64,000 nt of DNA. Origin: an uncultured Roseateles sp. (GTDB taxonomy: Bacteria > Pseudomonadota > Gammaproteobacteria > Burkholderiales > Burkholderiaceae_C). The DNA is taken from the NCBI RefSeq assembly GCF_963422335.1, contig NZ_OY729424.1, forward strand, positions 3,906,001 through 3,970,000, in the 5' to 3' direction. Positions 8,231 to 19,812 of the stretch are shown piece after piece (position 1 is the first letter of the stretch; each line of letters starts with the position of its first letter). The notes under the pieces were generated by a model. The model did no database searches. It had not been told where the DNA came from and worked only from the letters and a program-made list of their open reading frames with translations. Both the position numbers and the translations under genes were made by a program.

Positions 8231-9157
8231 ATGACCCAATCCTCGAACTTTGCTGTGAACACCCCCTCGCTGGCTGCCACGCTGACCGGCCTGACGGCTG
8301 CCGTGCTGCTGTCTGCCTGCGGCTCCACGCTGAACCGCGCGCCGGTCGAGCAGCGGCCCACCGGCCCGGTGACAGCCAGGCCGGGCTCGACGACCGCGCC
8401 GAACGCCACCCCGGCAGCGACACCTGAAGCGGGCAAGGTGCTGCCCGGCGCCGAGAACGCCGGCAAGCCCGGCTACTACACGATCAAGCCCGGCGACACC
8501 CTGATTCGCATCGGCCTTGACAATGGCCAGAACTGGCGCGATCTGGTCAAGTGGAACGGTCTCGACAACCCGAATCTGATCGAAGTCGGCCAGGTGCTGC
8601 GCGTGCTGCCGCCCAATGTCGATGCCGCTGCGGCCAGTACCCGCGGCGTCAGCAGTGCCAAGGTGGAGACCCGGCCCCTGGATGCCAAGCCGGGCGCTCC
8701 TTCGGGCGCGGCCTCGGGCACCGCAGTGGCCGCGGCGGCTTCGGCTGCCCCGACACCGCCGGCGCCCGCCGCTGCCAAGGACGGTGACGAGGACGTGAAC
8801 TGGGCCTGGCCGGCCTCCGGCGCCTTGCTGGCCGGTTTTGACGAGGCCCGCAACAAGGGCCTGGCCATTGGTGGCAAGCCCGGCGACCCGGTGCTGGCGG
8901 CGGCCGACGGCCGTGTGGTCTATGCCGGTTCCGGCTTGCGCGGTTACGGCAATCTGGTCATCATCAAGCACAACGCCACCTACCTGACGGCCTATGCCCA
9001 CAACCAGACTTTGCTGGTCAAGGAGGACCAGGCGGTGCGGCGCGGGCAGAAGATCGCCGAGATGGGCTCCAGCGACGCCGATCAGGTCAAGTTGCATTTC
9101 GAAGTGCGCAAGCAAGGCAAGCCGATAGATCCGGCCAAGCTGCTGCCGGCACGCTAG
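8231..9157 (+). CDS. nlpD: NlpD-like lipoprotein with LysM and degenerate M23 domain
   Basis: Outer-membrane lipoprotein that in relatives activates the septal amidase AmiC during daughter-cell separation. The signal sequence ends in the lipobox LLSAC, so the mature protein starts at that Cys. A LysM domain follows (YYTIKPGDTLIRIGLDNGQ), then an Ala/Pro/Ser-rich linker, then a C-terminal LytM/M23 domain. The peptidase ligands appear lost: where HxxxD and HxH are expected the sequence reads NKGLAIGG and KLHFEVR. This matches the non-catalytic activator role of NlpD. Start 8231 gives a normal-length signal peptide of about 30 residues; an ATG at 8165 would give an unusually long n-region. It lies directly upstream of rpoS and probably holds an rpoS promoter, as in enterics. 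Confidence 0.9.
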   Translation: MTQSSNFAVNTPSLAATLTGLTAAVLLSACGSTLNRAPVEQRPTGPVTARPGSTTAPNATPAATPEAGKVLPGAENAGKPGYYTIKPGDTLIRIGLDNGQNWRDLVKWNGLDNPNLIEVGQVLRVLPPNVDAAAASTRGVSSAKVETRPLDAKPGAPSGAASGTAVAAAASAAPTPPAPAAAKDGDEDVNWAWPASGALLAGFDEARNKGLAIGGKPGDPVLAAADGRVVYAGSGLRGYGNLVIIKHNATYLTAYAHNQTLLVKEDQAVRRGQKIAEMGSSDADQVKLHFEVRKQGKPIDPAKLLPAR

Positions 9158-9194
9158 CCGACGGGCCCTGGGTCTCAAGAAGTGGAGCGCGACG

Positions 9195-10253
9195 ATGAAT
9201 GGTTCAAAGCGTGCTGCACCCAAGCTTGGCCTGCCCCAGGGGCCGCGCGGGCCTGATCTCGACGGCATGGCCGAGGGCACGCCCAAGGCCGACCTCGACG
9301 ACCTCACGCCACCGGCATTGCTGCAGCTCGATGCCGCCGACAACGTCACCGGCAATGCGTTGCAGAGCTATCTGCGCGACATCCGCCGCACGCCGCTGCT
9401 GACCCCCCAGGAGGAATACGACACCGCGCTGCGCGCCCGTGCCGGCGACTTCGAGGCCCGGCAGGCGATGATCGAGCACAACCTGCGCCTGGTCGTCAGC
9501 ATCGCCAAGAACTACCTCGGCCGCGGCCTGCCGATGAGCGACCTGATCGAGGAGGGCAATCTGGGCCTGATGCACGCCATCGGCAAGTTCGAGCCGGAGC
9601 GCGGCTTCCGTTTCTCGACCTATGCCAGTTGGTGGATACGCCAGAGTGTCGAGCGTGCGCTGATGCACCAGGCCCGCCTGGTGCGGCTTCCGGTGCATGT
9701 GGTGCGCGAGCTCAATCACGTGCTGAAGGCGCGCCGCATGCTGGAGGCCGCCCATGGGCATCCCGGCTCCAGCAACCTGGACGGCGCCGACGCAGTGCCC
9801 GATCTGAACGCCCCCGATGGCGGCGAGGGCACGGTGCGCGCCGAAGACATTGCCAAGCTGCTGGGCCGTCCGGTGGCCGAGGTGGCCGAGCTGCTGACCT
9901 ATGCCGAGTACCCGACCTCGCTCGATGCGCCACTGGACCGCAACGGCGGTGATGGCGGCGAGTCGATGCTGGACCTGGTGGCCGACGAGCATGCGCTGGA
10001 CCCGCTGGGTCTGACCCTGAGCCACGAGCTGGACCTGCTGCTCAAGCACGGCATGGAGGGGCTCAACGACCGCGAGCGCGAGGTGCTGTCGGGCCGCTAT
10101 GGCCTGGCCGACCGCGAGCCCGAGACCCTGGAGCTGCTGGCCCTGCGTCTGGGCCTGACCCGTGAACGCATACGCCAGATCCAGCAGGAGGCGCTGGTCA
10201 AGCTCAAGCGCAATATGGTGCGGCACGGCGTCGACCGAGACGCCATCTTCTGA
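9195..10253 (+). CDS. rpoS: RNA polymerase sigma factor RpoS
   Basis: Stationary-phase and general stress sigma factor, 352 residues. Region 1.2 reads QSYLRDIRRTPLLTPQEEY. Region 2 contains NLRLVVSIAKNY, DLIEEGNLGLMHAIGKFEP and RFSTYASWWIRQSVERAL, covering core binding and -10 recognition. Region 3 follows with a Gly/Asp-rich insertion (about residues 190-215) common in betaproteobacterial RpoS. Region 4.2 is LGLTRERIRQIQQEAL. The ATG at 9195 has GGAG 7 bases upstream. Its place immediately after nlpD supports RpoS rather than RpoD or RpoH. It converges with the S9 peptidase gene, leaving 2 bases between them. Confidence 0.94.
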   Translation: MNGSKRAAPKLGLPQGPRGPDLDGMAEGTPKADLDDLTPPALLQLDAADNVTGNALQSYLRDIRRTPLLTPQEEYDTALRARAGDFEARQAMIEHNLRLVVSIAKNYLGRGLPMSDLIEEGNLGLMHAIGKFEPERGFRFSTYASWWIRQSVERALMHQARLVRLPVHVVRELNHVLKARRMLEAAHGHPGSSNLDGADAVPDLNAPDGGEGTVRAEDIAKLLGRPVAEVAELLTYAEYPTSLDAPLDRNGGDGGESMLDLVADEHALDPLGLTLSHELDLLLKHGMEGLNDREREVLSGRYGLADREPETLELLALRLGLTRERIRQIQQEALVKLKRNMVRHGVDRDAIF

Positions 10254-10255
10254 GC

Positions 10256-12241
10256 TCAGGGAGGCAGGCTCAGCACCTGCTTGGTGAACTCCAGGGTCGC
10301 GCGGAACAGAAACGTCGCGTTGGCGCTTTTCTTGAAGCCATGACCCTCGTCCTCGGCGGCCAGAAACCACACCGGAGTGCCATTGCGGCGCACCGCCTGC
10401 ACCATCTGCACCGCCTCGCCGTAGGGCACGCGCGGGTCGTTCATGCCATGGACGATCATCAGCGGCTTGCGTATGCGGTCGGCCCGGGTCAGCGGTGAAA
10501 TGCTTTGCTGGAAACTGCGCATTTCGGGGATGCGCTCGTCGCCATACTCCATGCGCCGGTTGTCGCGGCGGTAGCTCTCGGTGTGCTCCAGAAAGCTGAC
10601 GAAGTTGGAAATGCCCACGCGCGCGATGCTGCCGGCAATGCGGTCCGAGTAGAGCGTGGCCATGGCCAGCGCCATATAGCCGCCATAGCTGCCGCCCTGC
10701 ACCAGCACACGGCTGGCATCGAGCTCGGGCTGCTGGGCGATCCAGTCGAGCAGGGCGCCGACGTCCTTGACCGAGTCCTCGCGCTTGCGGCCGTTGTCCA
10801 GGTCCTGGAAGCTCTTGCCATAGCCCGAGGAGCCGCGCACATTGGGATAGATCAGGGCCACGCCCAACTGGGCCGGATAGGCGCTCATGCGGCCCAGAAA
10901 GCTCGGCCGGGCCTGGGCCGCCGGACCGCCATGCAGGCTGATGATGACGGGCCGCTTGCCCGGGAAATTCGACCCGGCGGGGTAGTAGAAGCCGCTGATC
11001 TCGCGGCCGTCGAAGCTGGTCCAGCGTATAGCCCGCGGTTCGACCACGGCCTGCGCGCTGATGCGCGGATGGCGCCCCGTCCAGGCGACGAAGTTGCGCT
11101 CGGCATGGTTGTAGACAATGACCTCGCCGGGGCTGCGTGCCGAGCTGTGGGTGAAGGCCAGCAGCGGTTGCTGGGCATGCCATTGCGGCGCACTCATCAC
11201 GCCGGCGGGCAGGTCCAGGTTCAGCGTCGGCAGGAAGCTGCTGCGCTGCACGTCGAACAGGCGCAGGCGCGAGATGCCGCCCTGGTTGATCAGGGTCGCC
11301 ACCGGCTGGTCGGGCTGCCTGGGACCGGCCACTGCCTCGATGTCGTAGGGCGCGCCCAGCTCGAAGCGGCGCTTCTCGCCATTGGCCAGATTGAATACCT
11401 GCAGCGATTGGTACTCCGTGCCCGGGCTGCTCGACCAGACCCAGTTGTCGAACGCCTCTGCCTTGTCCGGTTCAGTCGGTGTGGCAGGGGACTCATCGAG
11501 ATCGGCGCTCAGGCGCGACAGCCTTCCGTTGGCCAACTCCACCCGCCAGCTGCTGCTGGGCGCGCCGCCCTCGGAGTGGGCGAACAAGAGGAACTTGCCG
11601 TCCGCGCTGAAGTGAAGATTCGACAGGCGCTCCTTCTCCACCCGCAGCAGCAGTCGCTGCGATTGGGTGTCGAGCGGATTGAGCAGGCGCAGCTCGACAT
11701 TGACCTGGCGTCCGCCGCCCTCGGCCGCGGTGTTGCTGCTGGCGTCCAGGCTCAGCGAGGTGTAGGCCAGCCAGCGGCCGTCGGGCGAGAGCCGGTAGTC
11801 GCCGACCTTGCGGCCGCGCTCGCTCAGCGGCTCGCTGCGGCGGGTGTCCGGGTCGAGGCGGAACAGCTGGAAGGCCTCGTCGCCGCCCAGGTCGCGGCTG
11901 AAGACGATGAAGTTGCCACGCTGCGGCTCGTAGACGGCCGAGGCTACCGGATCGGCGCCATCGGTCAGCGGCTCCAGACGCCCCATGGGCTGGCGCAGGC
12001 GATGCAACTGGCGCACCTCGCCATGGGTGGCCAGCACCAGCATCTCGACGCGCGCCGGGTGCCAGGCGACAAAGCTGTGCGGATTCAGGTCCTGGTACTG
12101 CTGCAGCAGCGGTTCGGGCCGCGCCGACAGCGGCGGCAGCCCCTCGGCGCGCATGCCTGCCGGCACCGACAGGGCCTGTGAGTGGGCCAGCCCGGGCAAC
12201 AGCAGGGCACTGAGGCCCAGGGCGGCGAGACGGTTCAGCAT
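10256..12241 (-). CDS. S9 family prolyl oligopeptidase-like serine peptidase (exported)
   Basis: A 661-residue peptidase with an N-terminal signal peptide (MLNRLAALGLSALLLPG, cleavage near AHSQA), hence periplasmic or secreted. Residues of about 50-390 form the beta-propeller that gates the active site. The C-terminal alpha/beta hydrolase domain has the nucleophile in QGGSYGGYMA (Ser518), the acid in MIVHGMNDPRVP and the His in EDEGHGF, the S9 catalytic triad. An upstream in-frame ATG at 12280 would add 13 residues; neither start has a clear ribosome site. The frame stays open further upstream into rlmD, but that part is antisense and not coding. Physiological substrates are likely short peptides. 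Confidence 0.88.
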   Translation of the reverse strand: MLNRLAALGLSALLLPGLAHSQALSVPAGMRAEGLPPLSARPEPLLQQYQDLNPHSFVAWHPARVEMLVLATHGEVRQLHRLRQPMGRLEPLTDGADPVASAVYEPQRGNFIVFSRDLGGDEAFQLFRLDPDTRRSEPLSERGRKVGDYRLSPDGRWLAYTSLSLDASSNTAAEGGGRQVNVELRLLNPLDTQSQRLLLRVEKERLSNLHFSADGKFLLFAHSEGGAPSSSWRVELANGRLSRLSADLDESPATPTEPDKAEAFDNWVWSSSPGTEYQSLQVFNLANGEKRRFELGAPYDIEAVAGPRQPDQPVATLINQGGISRLRLFDVQRSSFLPTLNLDLPAGVMSAPQWHAQQPLLAFTHSSARSPGEVIVYNHAERNFVAWTGRHPRISAQAVVEPRAIRWTSFDGREISGFYYPAGSNFPGKRPVIISLHGGPAAQARPSFLGRMSAYPAQLGVALIYPNVRGSSGYGKSFQDLDNGRKREDSVKDVGALLDWIAQQPELDASRVLVQGGSYGGYMALAMATLYSDRIAGSIARVGISNFVSFLEHTESYRRDNRRMEYGDERIPEMRSFQQSISPLTRADRIRKPLMIVHGMNDPRVPYGEAVQMVQAVRRNGTPVWFLAAEDEGHGFKKSANATFLFRATLEFTKQVLSLPP

Positions 12242-12340
12242 GGAGGGGGCGTGCGCTACAACATTCGTTTGGACCGGCATTATGAAGACCCGCCGGCCGG
12301 GCGGCCACCTGCAAGCCAGGGGGCAGCGATAATTGCGCCC

Positions 12341-13696
12341 ATGACGACAGATCAAGAATGGCTCAACGTAGAGTCGCTGGACCTCGAAGCCCAAGGGGTG
12401 GCCCATAGCAGCGAGGGCAAGGTGGTGTTCATCGAAGGGGCGCTGCCGGGCGAGCAAGTCCAGGTCAACGCCGGCCGGCGCAAGAAGAACTGGGAGCAGG
12501 CCACGATGACGGCGATGCGGCGCGAAAGCTCGCAGCGCGTCGAACCCGGCTGCCCGCACTTCGGCCTGCATGCCGGCGCCTGCGGCGGTTGCAAGATGCA
12601 GCATCTGCATGTGGCGGCCCAGGTGGCGGTCAAGCAGCGGGTGCTGGAAGACAATCTCTGGCACCTGGGTAAGGTCAGAGCCGAGACCCTGCTGCGCCCG
12701 ATCGAAGGCCCGGCCTGGGGCTACCGCTACCGCGCCCGCATGTCGGTGCGCTATGTCCACAAAAAGGCCACGGTGCTGGTCGGCTTCCATGAGCGCAAGA
12801 GCCGCTATGTGGCCGATATGCAGAGCTGCGCCGTGCTGCCCAAGAAGGTCAGCGACATGCTGATGCCCTTGCGCGCGCTGGTGCAGAGCATGGACCAGAT
12901 TGAACGCCTGCCGCAGATCGAACTGGCCATGGGCGACCAGGTCATCGCCCTGGTGCTGCGCCACCTCGAACCGCTGACCGACGCGGATCTGGCCCGGCTG
13001 CGCGCCTTCGCCGCCGAGCACGGCGTGCAGTGGTGGTTGCAGCCCAAGGGCCCGGACACCGTCCATCTGCTCGACGAAGGCGGCCCGGAACTGGCCTACT
13101 CGCTGCCCGAGTTCGGCGTCGTCATGCCCTTCAAGCCGACCGACTTCACCCAGGTCAACCACTCGATCAACCAGGTGCTGGTCGGCCGCGCGCTGCGCCT
13201 GCTCGATGCACAGAAGGACGAACGGGTGATCGACTGGTTCTGCGGCCTGGGCAACTTCACGCTGCCGATCGCCACCCAGGCACGCGAGGTGCTGGGCATC
13301 GAGGGCAGCGAGGCCCTGGTGCAGCGCTCACGCGAGAACGCCCAGCGCAACGGCCTCAGCGAGCGCACAAGCTTCGTCGCCCGCAATCTGTTCGAAATGA
13401 CGCCCGAACTGCTGGCCGCCGACGGCCAGGCTGACAAATGGCTGATCGACCCGCCGCGCGAGGGCGCGTTTGCCCTGGTCAAGGCGCTGGCCGACATCCA
13501 TCAGAACCCGGAGTTGGCGCCGGGCTGGCAGCCGCCGAAGCGCATCGTCTATGTCAGCTGCGGGCCGTCCACCCTGGCCCGCGATGCGGGCCTCTTGGTG
13601 CACCAGGCCGGCTACCGCTGCGTGTCGGCGGGGGCGGTGAATATGTTCCCGCATACCGCGCACGTTGAGAGCATGGCGGTGTTCGAGCGGATCTAA
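12341..13696 (+). CDS. rlmD: 23S rRNA (uracil-1939-C5)-methyltransferase RlmD
   Basis: SAM-dependent m5U methyltransferase of 451 residues. The N-terminal TRAM domain spans LDLEAQGVAHSSEGKVVFIEG. The iron-sulfur cysteines lie in CPHFGLHAGACGGCKMQH with a further Cys in MQSCAVLP. The C-terminal methyltransferase domain has DWFCGLGNFTLPIA (SAM motif), IDPPREGAF and the catalytic Cys in IVYVSCGPSTLARD. The start at 12341 matches the family N-terminus; a GATAAT element ends 7 bases before it and no Shine-Dalgarno is visible. It diverges from the S9 peptidase and ends at the terminator at 13758-13779. Confidence 0.95.
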   Translation: MTTDQEWLNVESLDLEAQGVAHSSEGKVVFIEGALPGEQVQVNAGRRKKNWEQATMTAMRRESSQRVEPGCPHFGLHAGACGGCKMQHLHVAAQVAVKQRVLEDNLWHLGKVRAETLLRPIEGPAWGYRYRARMSVRYVHKKATVLVGFHERKSRYVADMQSCAVLPKKVSDMLMPLRALVQSMDQIERLPQIELAMGDQVIALVLRHLEPLTDADLARLRAFAAEHGVQWWLQPKGPDTVHLLDEGGPELAYSLPEFGVVMPFKPTDFTQVNHSINQVLVGRALRLLDAQKDERVIDWFCGLGNFTLPIATQAREVLGIEGSEALVQRSRENAQRNGLSERTSFVARNLFEMTPELLAADGQADKWLIDPPREGAFALVKALADIHQNPELAPGWQPPKRIVYVSCGPSTLARDAGLLVHQAGYRCVSAGAVNMFPHTAHVESMAVFERI

Positions 13697-13757
13697 TCGG
13701 TTGCGTGCCGGACCTTGCCGTACTCGGCGAGCTCGGGCACCAACTGACTAAAAAAGA

Positions 13758-13779
13758 AAAGGGGCCCGAGGGCCCCTTT
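13758..13779. terminator. Bidirectional rho-independent terminator
   Basis: Perfect inverted repeat AAAGGGGCCC / GGGCCCCTTT (13758-13767 and 13770-13779), with an A-rich run on the left (13750-13760) that becomes a U tract for minus-strand transcripts. It sits between the convergent rlmD and Bax inhibitor-1 genes and can serve both. Confidence 0.85.
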
Positions 13780-13798
13780 CGCTTGGGTAGAAGCAGAA

Positions 13799-14497
13799 TC
13801 AGTCGCGGTCACCACCAAAGATGCCCAGCAGGGCCAGCAGGCTTTGGAACACGTTGTAGACGTCCAGGTACAGGGCCAGCGTGGCGCTGATGTAGTTGGT
13901 CTCGCCGCCGTCGATGATGCGCTTGATGTCGTACAGCATGAAGGCCGAGAACACGGCGATGGACAGCACCAGCATCGTCAGCATCAGCGCCGAGGACTGC
14001 ACGAAGATATTGACCAGGCCGACCACCAGCAGTATCACCGCGCCGACCATCAGGAACTTGCCCATGCCGGACAGGTCGCGCTTGATGACCGACGACAGCG
14101 AGGCCATCGCGAAGAACACCCCTGCCGTGCCGCCGAACGCGGTCATGATCAGCGAGGAGCCGTTCTTGTAGCCCAGTATCACGGCCAGCATGCGCGACAG
14201 CATCAGGCCCATGAAGAAGGTGAAGCCCAGCAGCACATAGACGCCGGTGCTCGACTCCTTGGTCTTCTCGATCGCGAACATGAAGCCGAAGGCGCCGGCC
14301 ATGAACAGGATGGCGCTCATGCCATTGCCCATGGTGGACAGGATGCCGGTGCTGACGCCGACCCAGGCGCCCAGCACCGTGGGTACCAGGGACAGGGCCA
14401 ACAGCCAGTAGGTGTTTCGCAGCACGCGCTGGCGCTGGGTCGCCATGGACCCAGCAGATGCGTTGCCACCCAAGACGGTGTGCAGGCTTTCATTCAT
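13799..14497 (-). CDS. Bax inhibitor-1/YccA family membrane protein
   Basis: A 232-residue inner-membrane protein with about seven hydrophobic spans and short loops. It matches the bacterial BI-1 family (YbhL/YccA). In E. coli, YccA binds and restrains the FtsH protease; ftsH also lies in this window, though not adjacent. Recognisable features are the N-terminal RVLRNTYWLLALSL, the conserved ALTLYLDVYN-like end (here ATLALYLDVYNVFQSLL) and the C-terminal GIFGGDRD. The start at 14497 has AGGAGG on the minus strand about 8 bases upstream. The message probably ends at the shared terminator just past its stop. Confidence 0.9.
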   Translation of the reverse strand: MNESLHTVLGGNASAGSMATQRQRVLRNTYWLLALSLVPTVLGAWVGVSTGILSTMGNGMSAILFMAGAFGFMFAIEKTKESSTGVYVLLGFTFFMGLMLSRMLAVILGYKNGSSLIMTAFGGTAGVFFAMASLSSVIKRDLSGMGKFLMVGAVILLVVGLVNIFVQSSALMLTMLVLSIAVFSAFMLYDIKRIIDGGETNYISATLALYLDVYNVFQSLLALLGIFGGDRD

Positions 14498-14523
14498 GAA
14501 AGAAACCTCCTATGTGAGAGAGC

Positions 14524-14540
14524 GGGCCGTGTCACGGCCC
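14524..14540. other. Palindrome in the leader of the Bax inhibitor-1 family gene
   Basis: GGGCCGTG and CACGGCCC surround a single T (14524-14531, 14533-14540). It lies about 27 bases upstream of the start codon of the minus-strand BI-1 gene. It could be a protein-binding site or an mRNA hairpin; nothing else supports either reading. Confidence 0.35.
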
Positions 14541-14701
14541 CGGCGGCATTCTATGGCGAAGCCGTTCGGCAGCAGATGCGGCCGTCTCGGTACTTTCCAA
14601 GGGGCAGAGCACACCAAGGCTGCAACAGCTTTGCGTTCCCGTGGCTGAAACAGTACCGCACCTTGTCGTAGAGTGCGCTTTTCTCTTCGAGTTCAACTGC
14701 C

Positions 14702-15109
14702 ATGAATCACAAACCCGTTCTGACCCTTGCCGATGTGCGCAGCATCGCCGCCGCAGCCGAAGCCGAGGCGGTGGCCCATCAGTGGGCCGTCAGCATTGCC
14801 ATCGTCGACGATGGCGGCCATCTGCTGTGGCTGCAGCGCCTGGACGGTGCAGCACCGATCTCCGCCCAGATCGCCCCGGCCAAGGCCAATACGGCTGCGC
14901 TGGGCCGCCGCGAAAGCAAGGTCTACGAGGACATGGTCAACCAGGGCCGCGTCTCCTTCCTGAGCGCGCCCGGCCTGCAGGGCCTGCTGGAGGGGGGCGT
15001 GCCCATCCTGGTCGAGGGCCAGTGTGTCGGTGCGGTGGGCGTCAGCGGTGTGAAATCAAGCGAAGACGTGCAGATCGCGCGCGCCGGCATTGCCGCGCTG
15101 CAGGGCTGA
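14702..15109 (+). CDS. GlcG/HbpS family (DUF336) heme-binding-like protein
   Basis: A small, 135-residue single-domain protein of the GlcG/HbpS family. Members bind heme or small ligands, and some sit in glycolate or corrinoid loci. Typical blocks are AVSIAIVDDGGHLLWLQRLDGA, of which the VDDGG core is the family mark, then KANTAALGRRES and GGVPILVEGQCVGAVGVSG (each partly cited). No signal peptide is seen, so it is cytoplasmic as read. It is monocistronic, divergent from the BI-1 gene with about 200 bases between them, and followed by a hairpin at 15123-15148. The specific function is unknown. Confidence 0.82.
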   Translation: MNHKPVLTLADVRSIAAAAEAEAVAHQWAVSIAIVDDGGHLLWLQRLDGAAPISAQIAPAKANTAALGRRESKVYEDMVNQGRVSFLSAPGLQGLLEGGVPILVEGQCVGAVGVSGVKSSEDVQIARAGIAALQG

Positions 15110-15122
15110 TTCGGTCCGAAAA

Positions 15123-15148
15123 GCCTGTCATGACACGGTCATGAAGGC
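15123..15148. other. Hairpin after the GlcG-like gene, upstream of carA
   Basis: TCATGAC / GTCATGA around ACG (15128-15134, 15138-15144), extended by GCCT / AGGC with one unpaired G. It could terminate the GlcG-like transcript, but there is no T run, or it could act as a binding site for the carA promoter. Confidence 0.45.
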
Positions 15149-15190
15149 CCGCTGAGTGCGTGAGTTAAGTCCGGGCTAACCCTGATCGGT

Positions 15191-15196
15191 TAGAAT
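15191..15196 (+). promoter_or_regulatory. Candidate carAB -10 element inside a palindrome
   Basis: TAGAAT at 15191-15196 is a good -10 match about 110 bases before carA. It overlaps the right arm of CTAACC/GGTTAG (15176-15181, 15188-15193), a 6-base inverted repeat that could be an operator. The -35 is not obvious: TTAAGT at 15165 would give a 20-base spacer. Confidence 0.4.
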
Positions 15197-15306
15197 CCAA
15201 AGGTTTACCCGCCAACACCCACGCACTCAGCGAAACTCCCGTCGTTTCCTCACCGGACTCAGGCTCCCCCGGAGCAGAGCTGGGCGCGCACAACCCGGAG
15301 TTTCCC

Positions 15307-16458
15307 GTGCTGCCAGTTCTGCCCCCCGCACTCCTCGCACTTGCAGACGGCACGGTCTTCAAGGGCACCTCGATCGGCGCCGCCGGTCACACAGTCGGCG
15401 AAGTGGTGTTCAACACCGCGCTCACCGGCTACCAGGAAATCCTCACCGACCCCAGCTATTGCCAGCAGATCGTCACCCTGACGTATCCGCACATCGGCAA
15501 TTACGGCGTCAGCGATGAGGATGTCGAGGCCTCGAAGACCTTTGCCGCCGGCCTGATCATCAAGGATCTGCCGCTTCTCGCCTCCAACTTCCGCATGAGC
15601 CGCACGCTCTCGCAGTATCTGCAGGACGAGGGCACGGTGGCCATTGCCGACATCGATACCCGACGCCTGACCCGCCTGCTGCGTACCAGCGGCGCCCAGA
15701 ACGGCTGCATCATGACCCTGGCCGCCGGCGAAACGCTGACCGATGCCCATGTGAGTGACGCCATCGCCAAGGCCCGCAGCGCGCCGAATATGGTCGGCCA
15801 GGACCTGGCCAAGGTGGTTTCGGCCAAAGAGGGCTATGCCTGGACGCAGACCGAGTGGCAGCTGGTGGGCGGCTACGGCGAGCAGACCGCACCGAAGTTC
15901 CACGTCGTCGCCTATGACTTCGGCGTCAAGTACAACATCCTGCGCATGCTGGCCTCGCGCGGCTGCAAGATCACCGTGGTGCCGGCGCAGACGCCTGCCG
16001 CCGAGGTGTTCAAGCTCAAGCCCGATGGCGTGTTCCTGAGCAACGGCCCCGGCGACCCTGAGCCCTGTGACTATGCGATCGCCGCCACGCGCGAGATCAT
16101 CGAGTCCGGCATACCGACCTTCGGCATCTGCCTGGGCCACCAGATCATGGCCCTGGCCAGCGGTGCCAAGACCTTCAAGATGAAGTTCGGCCACCACGGC
16201 GCCAACCATCCGGTCAAGGATCTGGACGACGGCCGCGTCAGCATCACCAGTCAGAACCACGGCTTCGCGGTCGATGGCAGCACCTTGCCCGCGAACATGC
16301 GCGCCACCCATGTGAGCCTGTTCGACGGCACCCTGCAGGGTCTGGCCCGCACCGACAAGCCGGCCTTCTGCTTCCAGGGCCACCCGGAAGCCAGCCCCGG
16401 CCCGCACGATATTGCCTATCTGTTTGACCGCTTCATCGGTCTGATGACCAAGGTCTGA
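15307..16458 (+). CDS. carA: Carbamoyl-phosphate synthase small subunit (glutaminase)
   Basis: Provides ammonia from glutamine for carbamoyl phosphate synthesis, which feeds arginine and pyrimidine pathways. The 383-residue protein has the N-terminal CPSase domain (LADGTVFKG, VVFNTALTGYQEILTDPSY) and a C-terminal class I glutamine amidotransferase domain with Cys275 in GICLGHQ and the His/Glu pair in GHPEASPGPHD. GTG at 15307 is chosen: GGAG lies 8 bases upstream and the family N-terminus starts here. carB follows after 13 bases, forming the usual heterodimer operon. The 197-base upstream region contains several inverted repeats that may carry pyrimidine or arginine control. Confidence 0.97.
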   Translation: MLPVLPPALLALADGTVFKGTSIGAAGHTVGEVVFNTALTGYQEILTDPSYCQQIVTLTYPHIGNYGVSDEDVEASKTFAAGLIIKDLPLLASNFRMSRTLSQYLQDEGTVAIADIDTRRLTRLLRTSGAQNGCIMTLAAGETLTDAHVSDAIAKARSAPNMVGQDLAKVVSAKEGYAWTQTEWQLVGGYGEQTAPKFHVVAYDFGVKYNILRMLASRGCKITVVPAQTPAAEVFKLKPDGVFLSNGPGDPEPCDYAIAATREIIESGIPTFGICLGHQIMALASGAKTFKMKFGHHGANHPVKDLDDGRVSITSQNHGFAVDGSTLPANMRATHVSLFDGTLQGLARTDKPAFCFQGHPEASPGPHDIAYLFDRFIGLMTKV

Positions 16459-16471
16459 CGGAGAAACTTAT

Positions 16472-19726
<3,255 letters not shown>

Positions 19727-19746
19727 ACTCGCGTTCAGTCACCCAT

Positions 19747-19798
19747 ACCGCCGCCGGTGCCAGGCAAATGCCTGCCGGGCGGCGGTTTCATTTTGTCT
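19747..19798 (+). terminator. Imperfect hairpin after carB (possible terminator)
   Basis: ACCGCCGCC and GGCGGCGGT arms, with inner arms AGGCA/TGCCT and a short internal loop, are followed by TTCATTTTG. It lies 20 bases after carB and 15 bases before greA. The T run is short, so it may only attenuate read-through into greA. Confidence 0.55.
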
Positions 19799-19812
19799 CG
19801 CAAGGTTTGATC

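Noticed and set aside
12242..13162. Upstream extension of the S9 peptidase frame into rlmD
   Set aside because: It would precede a good signal peptide by 300 residues and is antisense to rlmD, which has intact motifs.
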